Assembly: GCA_002150815.3 (NCBI GenBank)
Contig: NDFF03000092.1
Location: 310,001 to 374,000 of the forward strand
DNA from: Grammothele lineata
Lineage: Eukaryota; Basidiomycota; Agaricomycetes; Polyporales; Polyporaceae
Direction of reading: 5' to 3'
Length of the DNA stretch: 64,000 nucleotides
Shown here: one piece after another, positions 50,973-61,447 of the stretch
Numbering within the stretch: position 1 is the first letter of the stretch
Layout of the letters: the number at the start of each line of letters is the position of its first letter
Translations under genes and position numbers: made by a program
The notes under the pieces: generated by a model
What the model was told of the DNA's origin: nothing
What the model saw: only the letters and a program-made list of their open reading frames with translations
Databases searched by the model: none

Positions 50973-52802
50973 ATGAGACTTGCTCTCCTTTCCCTCCTTC
51001 CGATCCTCTGTCACGCGGTCGCACAGGTCCCGGAATGGACCTTCGACCTCAAGAACGAGACGTCCGGCATCGTCGCGCTCGAGTCGTTCGTCGTCTCACC
51101 GACCCTAGTGCTCTTCTTCGACCGCGCATCGAACGACCCGCTCCAGATCAACGGTCACTCCGCATGGGGCGCGCTGTGGAACCTGGAGGCAAACAATGTT
51201 ACTGCAGTCAACGTGATTACCAACTCGTTCTGTGCCGGTGGGGCATTTCTCAGCAACGGCACTATGGTGCGTATACTATTGTATTCCCTGTCCTATGCTA
51301 GCGCTGAAAGCATGTATGTAGGCCAGCATCGGTGGAGACCAGATGGGATTCGCAGGGAACCCGGTCATCCAGCCCGGGAACATGGCCATTCGTCTGTTCG
51401 GGCCGTGCGCGTCGCCGATCGGGGAGGGTTGTACGGTGTTCGAGGATCCGAACCTCATCCTCCAGGCCAAGCGTTGGTACACCACTTCCATACGCATTTT
51501 CGACGGGAGCCTGTTCATTGTGGGGGGAATGCACGTGGAGGCTACCTTCTATAACACCGATCCCGAGAATAGCTTTGAGTTCTTCCCGCGCAAGGAGGAC
51601 ACCGTCCGTCCGTCAGCCTTCCTCGAACGTACTCTTCCTGCCAATCTGTTCCCTTTGTGAGTTATGTTGCCTTGTGCCTTTAATTGCACCGCACTGACTC
51701 TACAATCAGCGCCTTCGCCCTTCCTGACGGCAAAGTGTTCATGGTCGCGAACAATCAGTCGATCATCTACGACATCGAGGCTAACACCGAGCGCATCCTT
51801 CCCGACATCCCAAACAACGTTCGCGTGACGAACCCTATAGACGGCTCTGCCATCCTCCTCCCGCTCTCGCCCCCCGACTACATCCCGGAGGTGCTCGTCT
51901 GCGGCGGTACGGCTACAGACCCGATCGACCCGTCGCTGCTATCGTCGCAGACGCCCGCGACGTCGCAGTGCTCGCGCATCACGCTCACCGAGGAGGGCAT
52001 TGCAAAGGGCTGGGAAGTCGAGCACATGCTCGAGAACCGCACGCTTTCCGAACTCCTCCACGTCCCGAACGGCCAGATTCTCATCGCCAATGGCGCCGGA
52101 ACCGGCTTCTCTGGTATCGGCAGCGTCCAGGATCCCGTGGGCAACTCAAACGCTGACCACGCCGCCCTTGTGCCCTCCCTCTACACACCCTCCGCTCCGC
52201 TCGGCCAGCGCTTCTCAAACACCGGCCTGCCGAGCTCAGGGATCCCGCGCATGTACCACTCAAGCATCACTCTTACTCCGCAGGGTAACTTCCTCATTGC
52301 GGGCAGCAACCCGAACAGGGGGACGTTCCTGGACACGGGCCTCGAGTTCCCGAGCGAGCTCAGAGTGCAAACGCTCGACCCTCCGTTCATGTTCGTCGAG
52401 CGACCGGCCATCTTGAGCATGCCGGAGAAGATGGCGTTCAACACGAGCATTACCGTCCCGATCTCCATCCCATCGTCTTTGACCGCGACCGAGTCGAATG
52501 TGCAGGGTACGTGTTGCTTGTCCCTCGCGTGGATGTGTCAATGGTGAAGAGCTCACGGGGATGTTGTAGTTTCCCTCATGGACCTCGGGTTTTCGACTCA
52601 CGTTTTCCACGCCGGCGCGCGGCTTGTGTTCATGAATGCGACCGTCTCGCCCGATGGCACGTCCTTGACATTCGTCACTCCGCCCAACGGCCGCGTCTAT
52701 CCTCCGGGTCCGGCTACTGTGTTCTTGACCATCGACAACGTCACAAGCCAGGGCGTTTTTGTCATGATGGGAAGCGGTAATTCGCCTCCAACGCTCGAGT
52801 AA
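50973..52802 (+). CDS. Glyoxal oxidase (AA5_1 copper radical oxidase), 552 aa
   Basis: This secreted enzyme oxidises aldehydes such as glyoxal and methylglyoxal to acids and releases H2O2 for peroxidases or LPMOs. Exons are 50973-51266, 51322-51656, 51710-52506 and 52570-52802 (1659 nt with stop). A signal peptide, [18 protein letters not shown], starts the protein. The copper-radical site is intact: the Cys of NSFCAGGAF and Tyr of RWYTTS (Cys-Tyr cofactor), the axial Tyr-His of RMYHSSITL, and the distal His of [10 protein letters not shown]. Length and domain order (Kelch-like propeller, then DUF1929-type C-terminal domain) match white-rot glyoxal oxidases. The ATG follows GCCACC. Its last seven codons and 3' flank are the left boundary of the tandem duplication. 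Confidence 0.96.
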
Positions 52803-53229
52803 AGAGCACAGTGAAGTTGAGAAGTTACTAGTGTTATGGTGTACGATATGGCCATTGGTAGTAGCGACTCGGATGTCGTAGCGTGCCTATCATGTACAGT
52901 GTAGTCTGTTACGCAACATGTCCGCAATGATGTTTTGACGTCACGCGCAGCGTCAAGTCGGCAACTAAGCAATCTTCATGGTTCCGTGTATGCAACTGGA
53001 GACGACATCGCTCAGAGTTTGACTAGCTCTGGAGTTCGCGCAATGCTCAGCCCTTCCGAGCCTCTGTGATGTATGGAGTAGATCTCACCGCACTTAGTTT
53101 CGCGCAAAGCCTGAAGTCACATGTATTTCGAACGTGAATACAACTAGCCTACTAGCACGATAGCAAATCAACAGCGAATGTCCCTGAGGCGTCCGACGGT
53201 AGGTATCCCCAAGGCATGTACCAAACCTC

Positions 53230-54444
53230 CTACTTCAGCTTCTTCGCCTCCGGTAGCGACGAGCCCTCGTCGCAGTCTCGTTTACGCTTGACAGCCTGTG
53301 GGAAACTGTCGTTGGAGTTGCAATTCGCGTCTCCTTCGATCGCGTCTCCGGTCTTCCGAATCGTACCGTTGTCTGAAACATTGTTTTCCTCTTCCGTCTC
53401 TCCTTCCTCCTCGGCGTCTTCTCCAAACGCGCTCTCCTCGCCCGGCTCGCACAAGTCATCCCCCCTGTTAGCATGTCGCCATAGGTGGTACACAAACGCG
53501 TTTGTCTCTTCGCTCACATCCACCCATTCTTGTCCGTTCGGCGCCCGGTCGGGTGCATCCTCCATCGTCGTGATGAAGAACCTATCGCCTGCCCATGGAC
53601 CACGGCCAAGCTCAAGGCTCAGCGAGTCGTCGAGGTGCATCGCACAGTTATCGAGTTCCCTTCCAGACCAGCAGATGCGCGACAGCAGAGCGATGGGGAG
53701 GCCCCCGACCGAGGAGTCGCCGATGTTCAACTCAGATGCGCGGACGTACACACCCTTGGTGAGGTTGAAGAGCACAGCATCTTGGTAGTCGCAGTACTCG
53801 GCGGTGAATAGGTCGATGAGCATGCGTTCGTCGCGTCGGCGCATCTTCACAGGCATACCCCTCGGGACCTTGAACGCCTCACGGATGTGCCATGTCACGC
53901 CTTCTAGGTGACGCCATTGAGATCCATGGGGAACGGCGTGGGTGTACGTCTCGCCTGCGAAGATTGAGAAGCACTTGATCCTCTCGAACTCCTCCGGACC
54001 ACCATACCCGCGTAGATATGTCATATCGACCTCGTGTCGCTCTCGTTCCGTCAGAAGGCCAGGAGGGAGGTCACAATCGTCAGTGTACTCGCCAAGGCAG
54101 ATAACACGGGTGTTCGCCCAGGGAGCATACAAGGTGGTGAGGGCTTTTCGGAGGTGAGGCTCGCTCACCGCGAGAAGACGCTTGCATGTGATCGCAACAA
54201 GCAAAAGCCAGATCGTGTCTTCCTTGCTGCTGGTCAGCTCTTCCAAGATAAAACCGAGAATCTCTGTTGGAAGGTTGGCGAATCGGCCTGGTTGAGACAC
54301 TGTAGAGCCAGTTGCCAACCACTTGTTGATCTTCCTGTGGTCAAGTGATGGAGCGATGAGAGTGAGTCTAATACGAGAAGGGAAGAAACGTACGAGGGTG
54401 GAAGAGGAAGCAAAAGAAACCGGTAGAAAAAATGACTGCCCCAT
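53230..54444 (-). CDS. F-box family protein, copy 1 (apparently intact), 404 aa
   Basis: One uninterrupted frame starts at ATG 54444. An F-box-like segment, RFANLPTEILGFILEEL, lies at about residues 53-69. It is followed by the conserved ITCKRLLAVSEPHLRKALT and a family-specific body with WANTRVICLG, PPGLLTERERHEVD, DAVLFNLTKGVYVRA, ELGRGPWAGDRFFITTMEDA and EEWVDVSEET-like blocks. The C-terminus is acidic and then basic (VKRKRDCDEG...EAKKLK), a possible nuclear signal. F-box proteins of this kind are common in Agaricomycetes and are usually presumed SCF adaptors; no partner can be inferred. A 59-nt GT...AG stretch near the N-terminus would shift the frame if removed, so it is treated as coding. 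Confidence 0.75.
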   Translation of the reverse strand: MGQSFFLPVSFASSSTLVRFFPSRIRLTLIAPSLDHRKINKWLATGSTVSQPGRFANLPTEILGFILEELTSSKEDTIWLLLVAITCKRLLAVSEPHLRKALTTLYAPWANTRVICLGEYTDDCDLPPGLLTERERHEVDMTYLRGYGGPEEFERIKCFSIFAGETYTHAVPHGSQWRHLEGVTWHIREAFKVPRGMPVKMRRRDERMLIDLFTAEYCDYQDAVLFNLTKGVYVRASELNIGDSSVGGLPIALLSRICWSGRELDNCAMHLDDSLSLELGRGPWAGDRFFITTMEDAPDRAPNGQEWVDVSEETNAFVYHLWRHANRGDDLCEPGEESAFGEDAEEEGETEEENNVSDNGTIRKTGDAIEGDANCNSNDSFPQAVKRKRDCDEGSSLPEAKKLK

Positions 54445-54764
54445 CTTTGACTAAAGAAGAAAAATTCTCCAAGTTTGAAACCCGATATGAGGTTCTCGCG
54501 GGTATCAATGTTCAAACTGGTGTGGTTTGGGCCAAGTGGTCGTCTAAGTACTCTGCGGTGGATGACGAGAGGGGAAGGCTTACAGCTGCCAGTTTTGACC
54601 CATTTGAAAACTGTTAAGTGAGCAGGATGGCTGGTGGGACAGCGAATGATGGTCGAGACTTGAGAGGATGAAGCTGGAGGTTTGAACAGCGCGTACTCAG
54701 CCTATTTGTTATATGTATCGGAGTCCACGTGACGTACACTGTACTCGGCATTCCCCCGTTTGTT

Positions 54765-54786
54765 GGACAATGACATATCGGACAAT
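54765..54786. promoter_or_regulatory. Conserved GGACAAT pair upstream of F-box copy 1
   Basis: Two GGACAAT words separated by TGACATATC lie about 320 bp upstream of the F-box ATG. A CACGTGAC box lies near 54727. The same block recurs at 58292-58319 and 61789-61810 upstream of the other copies, among more diverged bases. Confidence 0.45.
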
Positions 54787-55039
54787 TGATTTGGTCTTGC
54801 TCCTGATATGTATGTACCGAGCCGCACAACTTTGACTCGTGTAGGAGTCGCACAAAAGGACGCGATGGCGGCCGCGAGCCCTGGGCCGGGTGCCCGGTGC
54901 GCGGCCACGGTGCTTTCACGCGCACCCACGCGCACACGCGCCATGCTGAGGTCATCGGTTCTTCCCTTTGCACAGCGACAGTTCGCGCAGTCCACTCGTC
55001 GACACATACGATTCGTTCAACTTGGCCCTTGAATTCCCT

Positions 55040-56246
55040 CACCTGCCACTTTCGCTCCGCGCTCTAGCCTCGCCGCTGCTCGACGAACTCAGCGTCATCT
55101 TCGCTAGCCCGACTCCAGACGGCCGTGACTTACTTCTCATCGAATGAGGACGTGTCAATTTCTCGACATACGGACGTGGAAGCCATAAGCCATTCTCGCG
55201 CTCTGACCACGACCTGAAGTTTGGAGTTCACGACACGATCCTCACTCTATGTAGAACCCTTCCGATGGGGAACGTCGCACATCATACCGCACTCAATGCT
55301 GCCATGGATTCCGATATCTCCGTATGTGAGCGATTGCGAGATCAAACAGAGCACGGAGAGACGCTTCATCACGCCGGATGAGGAGGATATACATACCTCG
55401 CCTACGACACGCTGAGGAGCTGGCGAGAGACACATTAGACATCGGCGTTCATGGTGAGTACTCATGCAAACAGGAACGTCGGGGGGGCTGTGTGGACCCC
55501 AGCCTCAGATTCGTACGGGTTGGGTGCAAACCCTTCAACGACAAGGCTACCAGGCTCTCTCGAGCTGCGGCACACTCGTCTCTTCCCCCTGTATCTTTGC
55601 CAGAGGGAGTAAGTCTGATGTGCTCGCTGTCAGGTCAAGGGCGTCGGCCTCACTATCCACAGCTTCATCACTGCTCGTGGTTCCTCTACGCTACAACAAG
55701 GGCTTCCCCCGTGTATGATGCACGTGCGTGAATACCGTCGGTATCTCAGGCCAGTTGAGCCTCCATCCCACGCCTTCGTAATCTCAACGAGCCTCACCAT
55801 CCCGGCCTGTACGCTTCACCGTTCACAATTGCATGCTTTGCGTAAATGCTAATCGGGGTTACGCTGTTCCCAATCCATGCCTGCCAGTGCAATTCATGTG
55901 CTACACGGCGCTGCCTTCCGTCTCTGTATCTCCTCCACGTACTTTCGTATGCGGTTCTATACCAGGTACCTCAACCCATTGCCCGGTCAAGGCATCCGCT
56001 GCAAGACAGCGACATCACTAACATTCACATGACGGCGTACCCGGACGGCTTCCACGGGGATACGTCCCGCATCTTCCTCGCCGGTGACAGTGTACGTCCG
56101 TTCGGTGACCTCTCACTTGCCCATACATCTCGTTCACCGAAACTCTTCAACGCAGCGATCGACACATGCGGCTCAGGCAAGAAGTTTAACAGGATCGGTC
56201 CCAAAATGAACGACGTCCTACGCGGGAAGGACTTCTCCGTCTATAA
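55040..56246 (+). pseudogene. Methionine aminopeptidase 1 relic, copy 1
   Basis: Fragments in order match MetAP1: HIIPHSMLPWIPISPYV and FITPDEEDIH at 55270-55395, then an LRHAEELARDTLDI-like segment, a degenerate copy of the SPLGY..F...CCTSVN..HGIP block at 55680-55745 (the catalytic His is lost), and later AYPDGFHGDTSRIFLAGD, AIDTCGSGKKFNRIGP and NDVLRGKDFSV to 56240. Frameshifts and stops separate the pieces. The last codons pass directly into the glyoxal oxidase C-terminus (YNSPPTLE-stop). MetAP1 removes initiator Met from nascent proteins; this copy cannot encode it. Confidence 0.8.
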
Positions 56247-56637
56247 CTCGCCTCCGACACTCGAGTGAAGAATTTGTCATAGCTAAAAAGCCACTGGTGT
56301 TACAGGACGATGAGGTTGCTTGTTGGTACATATACACGTCACACGTAGGGTCAAGTGGTCGACTAAGTAATCTACATGGCTTTACATGCGCAACATTCGG
56401 AAGTGGGAGACGTTGTCGCTCAGAGTGAGACGGAGCTCCGAGTCTTAAGAAGCTCGTGCAATACCTAGCCATTCCGACACTCCGGGAAGTGTGAAGCAGA
56501 CAGGATTTACATACCTCGCATAGGCCACATGTATCTCAAATTGAACACAAATGATCTATTACTGCGACAGCAAAACAGCGTCGAACGTCCCTTTTAGGTC
56601 CTAGCAGATACCGCCAAAGGAGACCCTGCCAAACCTT

Positions 56638-57877
56638 CTACTTCACCTTCTTTGCCTCCGGTAGTGATAGGTCCTCACTGGCATCACAGTCTCGCTTACG
56701 CTTGACGGCCTGGAGGGGACTGTCGTTGGACTCGCACTTCGTGTCTTCATCGATCGCGTCTCCGGCCTTCCGGGTGGTACTACCCCTCGTGCGAATCGTT
56801 CTTCTCCCCTGCCTCATCCTCCTCATCCTCCTCATCCTCCTCATCCTCGGACTCCGCCTCATCCTCGGACTCCTCGGACGACTCTTCTTCTTCCTCTTCC
56901 TCCCCTTCTCCTCCTTTCTCTTCGTTCTGAGTCTCCCCGGCCACGTTCTCCTCAGGCTTGTCCGGCTCGCATAGATCGTCCCCCCTTTCAGCATGCCGCC
57001 ACAGGTGGTGCACAAACGCGCTTGTCTCTTCGCTGACGTCTACCCATTCTTGTTCATTCGGCGTGCGCTCGGGTGCGTCCTCCATCGTCGTGATGGAGAA
57101 CCTATCGCCCGCCCACGGACCACGGCCGAGCTCCCAGTTCAGCGCGTCGTCGAGATACAAGGAGTTGTTCTCGGGTTCACTTCCAGCCCAGCAGATCCGC
57201 GAGAGCATAGCGTATAGGAGGCCCCCGACCGAGCCGTCTTGAACGCGTAACGCGGCTGCGCGGACATACACGCCCTTGGTGAGGTTGAAGAGCACGGCGT
57301 CTTCGTAATCGAAGTACTTGGTGGTGAACAGGTCGGCAAACATGAATTCGTCCTGCCCGCGCATCTGCACGGATCTCCTCATCGCCCGGAACGACTCGCG
57401 GATAACCCATGTCGCATTGTCGAGGTGACGCAATCGACACATCCAGGGAACGGCCTCGGTGTACATCTCGCCTGCAAAGAATGAGAAGCGCTTGATGCGC
57501 TCGACCTCCACTAGGTTGTCATACTCGTCGTACCGCGAGAATTCGAAAACTGTCGTATCGACCTCATGTCGCTCTCGTTCCGTCAGAAGACCAGGAGGGA
57601 GATCACGATCTTCAGTGTAATCACCAAGGCAGATGATACGTGTGTTCGCCCAGGGGGCAAACAGAAGAGTGAGGGCCTTTCGGAGGTGAGGCTCGCTCAG
57701 CGCAAGGAGACGCTTGCATGTGATCGCAGCAAGCAAAAACCAGGTCGCGTCGTCTTTGTTGTTGATCAGCTCCTCCAAGATGAGACTGAGAATCTCTGTT
57801 GGAAGGTTGGCGAATCGGCCTGGCTGAGTCACCGTAGAGCCAGTTGCCAACCACTTCTTAACCTTCCTGTGGTCCAA
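56638..57877 (-). pseudogene. F-box family, copy 2 (probably disabled)
   Basis: The main frame (57877-56780) matches copy 1 throughout the F-box (RFANLPTEILSLILEEL) and body. The position equivalent to copy 1's ATG is followed by an in-frame TGA (at CGTATCTGA), and the long frame itself opens at a TTG, so no upstream ATG serves it. At the 3' end, after a long Asp/Glu run, the frame ends early (SHEG-stop near 56780), while the conserved tail AVKRKRDCDA...EAKKVK continues in another frame to 56638, showing a frameshift. Both ends are therefore damaged. A shortened protein from a downstream ATG cannot be excluded. Confidence 0.7.
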
Positions 57878-58291
57878 TGATGGAGCGATGAGAATGAGTC
57901 AGATACGAGAAGGGAAGAAACGTACGAGGGTGGAAGGGGGAGCGACAGATACCGGTAGCATATGTGACCGTCCCATTCGTGTGTACAGAAGAAAAACTCT
58001 CCAAGTTTAGAGCCCGATACGAGGTGCTCGCGGGTATCAACGTTCAAACTGGTGTGGTTTGGGCCGAGTGGTCACCTAAGTACTCTGTAGCAGACGACGG
58101 GAGGGGTAGGCTTACATCTTCCAGTTCTGACCCATTTGAGGACTGTTGAGAGCGAGTAGGATGGCCTATGAAAACAGCAGTGGCGATGGTCGAGAGGATG
58201 TCGTTGTTGAAAGTGCAAGCGGTGGTCCACTCGTACTTTTCTATGTACTCTGCTACACGTGACATACGCACCAGGCCTTTCCGCGTTCGTT

Positions 58292-58319
58292 GGACAATAA
58301 CATGTCGCCGTCGGACAAT
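58292..58319. promoter_or_regulatory. GGACAAT pair upstream of F-box copy 2
   Basis: Counterpart of the block at 54765, with a 6-7 base insertion between the two GGACAAT words. Confidence 0.4.
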
Positions 58320-58509
58320 CAATGTCATCGTGCCTGTGATATACACTGAGCCGCGTATGTAGACCACATGAGAGTCGCACAGAAAGACGCGTGGCGCAGC
58401 TGCCTTCCACGCGCGGCGTGACGCGCCCACGCTCCGCCGTCCACTCTTCTCTTTGCACAACGATCGTCAGCAACAACCACTCGTCGTTACATACAATCGT
58501 TTAGCTCTT

Positions 58510-59733
58510 GGCTTCCTTCTCTTGCTCGCACTCAGCGCTGTAGCCTCGCCGCTGCTTGACGGACACGAATCCATCTTCGCCGGCCCGACTCTAGACGACC
58601 GGTTTCTTCCAGACATGAGGACGCATCAATAACCTCTCAGCCCGCCGGTCCAGAAACCACTCCCAAGCTCTCTGAACACGACCTGAGGTTTGGGCTTTAC
58701 GATGTTATCCTTCCTGCCAAGGAACCCTTCCAATGGAGCATAGGGCACATTGTACCACACTCGGCGCCACCATGGATCCAGCCACCTCCGTACGTGAGAG
58801 GACGCAAGGACAATCGGGGCACGAAGAGTCACTTCATCACGGACGAGGAGGATATATCCCGTTTAAGATGCGCTGGGAGGCTGACGAGAGTTGCGTTAGA
58901 GCTCGCGGAGACGTCGGTCACGGTAAGTACTCATGACGGAGTAGCGGACACGAGCGTTGGGAACTGTTGGGGAGCTGCGTGGGCCCCCGTATGAATGGAA
59001 AGGCTGTTAGGCTCTGCTGGGCTACCCCATGCTATTTTCTAACTCCCGTTTGTTTGGTAGAAAGAATGATTATGATGTGTCCGTTGCCAGAGCAATGATG
59101 TCGACCGCACAAATCGATTCTATTATCCGCGACGCCTTATGTACGGTCTACCACGGCGCGTATCCATCCCCTCTAGGCTACAAGGGCTTTCGCTCGCCGT
59201 GCTGCACGAGCGTGAACGTCATTGCGCACGGTATTCCTAGACCAGTTGAGTATCCGTCTTAAACATCCACCTCACCCTGCCGTAATCTCATTGTTTCAGC
59301 CTGTACGCCACATCGTTCATCGTTGCACGCCCTGTACAAACGTAGCTACGTCCCTGCTAATTCATCCCTGCGACTCACATGTGACATGACACTGCCTTCT
59401 ACTCTCGTGCGCGTACTTTCGTGCACATAAAGACGTCCGGTGCAGGATGGCTACATCAACATCGACGTTCGGACAGCGTATCTGGATGGTTTCCACGGAG
59501 ACACGCTACGCACCTTGTCGGCGACGTCGTACGTCCCCTCACCCCTCACTTGCCCATCCGCCGTCTCGTAACTCTCGTTCTTTGAAACTGTTCTAGGACA
59601 CAAGGAGCGGGAGCTCCGAGTTGTCTCCATGACAAACGCATCGCTGCATGCGGCCCAGGCAAGAAGTTCAACGGGATGGGCCGTGCGATACACGACGTCC
59701 TGTGCGGGCTTGAAGGACGTTTCCGTCTATAGC
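58510..59733 (+). pseudogene. Methionine aminopeptidase 1 relic, copy 2
   Basis: Better preserved than copy 1 in places: HIVPHSAPPWIQPPPYVRG, FITDEEDISRLRCAG with RVALELAETSVT (58750-58925), [20 protein letters not shown] and [18 protein letters not shown] (59158-59262, catalytic His retained), then NIDVRTAYLDGFHGDT (59460-59510) and AACGPGKKFNGMGRAIHDVL (59640-59705). The pieces are in different frames with stops between. It ends in the same fusion to the glyoxal oxidase tail, which here has lost the stop (CTCGAGTCA). Confidence 0.8.
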
Positions 59734-60267
59734 TCGCCTCCGACACTCGAGTCAAGAGTGCGCTGAAGTTGACAAGGGAGTATGATAGGGTATGTGATTG
59801 CCACCGATAGCGATGTCGTAGTGTGCCTATTATGTGAAGCGTTAGCAGAGCGCACGTCAATCCTTTCCGCGGAACTGGTCTGCCTAGGGGAAACTAGTGA
59901 AGCGTAGTCTGTTAAGCAACACGCCTGCAATTTTGTTAACAAGAGTGTTTCTCGTACACATACACGTCTTACACGAGGCCAAGTCGCCAACCAAGCAATA
60001 TACATGCCTCCGGAGTCCGCATATGTGTGACATTTGGAAGGTGGAGGCCGCCATGTTGCGCAAAGTTGGATGAGGTTCCCGATTCCGCCCAATGCTCAGC
60101 CATTCAGACGTCCTATGATGTGCGAAGTGGCAGACAGTATGTATCGTGCAAAGGTCACATGTACCTCAAACGTGAGTACAAATCGTCTACTGACGCGAGA
60201 GCAGCTCTATATTGAACGCCCCTTACGTGCCCATATGAGTACCGCAAAGGCATACCGTACCAAATTC

Positions 60268-61447
60268 CTACTTCAGCTTCTTTGCCTCTGGCAGCGACGA
60301 GTCCTCGTCACCGTCTCGCTTCCGCTTGACGGCCTGGAGGTGACTGTCGTCAGACTCGCACTTCGTGTCTTCATTGATCGCGTCTCCAGCCTTCTTCGTC
60401 CGAATCGTTCTCCTCTTCAACCTCCTCCCCTTGCTCCTCCTCGGAATCTTCTCCAAACGCGCTCTCCTCACCCGGTTCGCACAAGTCATCCCCCCTGTTA
60501 GCATGCCGCCATAGGTGGTATGTAAACGCATCCGTCTCTTCGCTCACATCCACCCATTCTTGTCCGTTCGGCGCGCGCTCGGGTGCGTCCTCCATCGTCG
60601 TGATGAAGAACCTATCGCCTGCCCATGGACCACGGCCGAGCTCAAGGCTCAGCGATTCGTCAAGCCACATGGCGTTGTTGCCCGGTTCACTTCCAGACCA
60701 GCAGACGCGCGACAGGAGAGCGAGAGCGAGGCCCTCGGACAAGGACTTGCGCACGCGCACGGCACCCGCGCGGACATATACGCCCTTGGTGAGATTGAAG
60801 AGTACGGCATCTTCGGGATTGCAGTACTCGGTGGTGCCAAATAGGTCGGAAAACACGGATACGTCACGGCGAACCATAGGCTTCAAGGGTTTAATCCTCT
60901 CCTTGTACGCCTTACTAGGGGTCCAAGGCCATCGACTTCCCCGGCGTTTGGCCTCTGTGTACGTCTCGGTTGCGAAGATGGCAAAGCACTTGTCCTCATC
61001 GAACTCCTCTAGGTCGTCGAGCGTGTCGAAAAATGCTTTATCGACCTCGTAATGCTCTTGTTCCGTCAGAAGACCGGGTGGTAGGTCGTAATCGCGAGTG
61101 TTGTCACCAAGACAAATGACACGGGTGTTCGCCCAGGGAGCGTACAAAATGGCGAGGGCTTTTCGGAGGTGAGGCTCGCTCATCGCGAGGAGACGCTTGC
61201 ATGTGATCGCAACGAGCAACAGCGAAATGGCGCCATCTTCGTTGCTGCTGGCCAGCTCTTCGAAGACGAGCCCGAGGATTTCTGTAGGAAGGTTGACAAG
61301 TCGGCCTGGCTGAGACACTACAGAGCCGGTCTCTAACCACTTGTCGATGTTGCTGCAGTAAAGTGAGTGGGCGATGAGAGTGAGTCTCAGATGAGAAGCG
61401 AACGAACGTACGAAGGTAGAAGGGGAAGCGAAAGGCGTTGATAGCAT
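60268..61447 (-). CDS. F-box family, copy 3 (C-terminal frameshift), 358 aa
   Basis: The frame runs from a true ATG at 61447 to 60371 and carries the F-box-like RLVNLPTEILGLVFEEL and all body blocks of copy 1. It diverges more in the middle third. Like copy 2, the C-terminal tail is displaced. The open frame ends in EGWRRDQ, whereas the family tail (AVKRKRDGDE...EAKKLK) sits in the next frame down to 60268. The N-terminal extension is open in this copy as in copy 1. It could still make a protein lacking the basic tail. Confidence 0.65.

Noticed and set aside
54555..54603. Alternative 5' exon for F-box copy 1 (ATG at 54603 joined across an intron)
   Set aside because: The splice gives an attractive frame, but the intron would be only 31 nt, too short for fungal splicing, and copies 2 and 3 have TGA in the joined frame.
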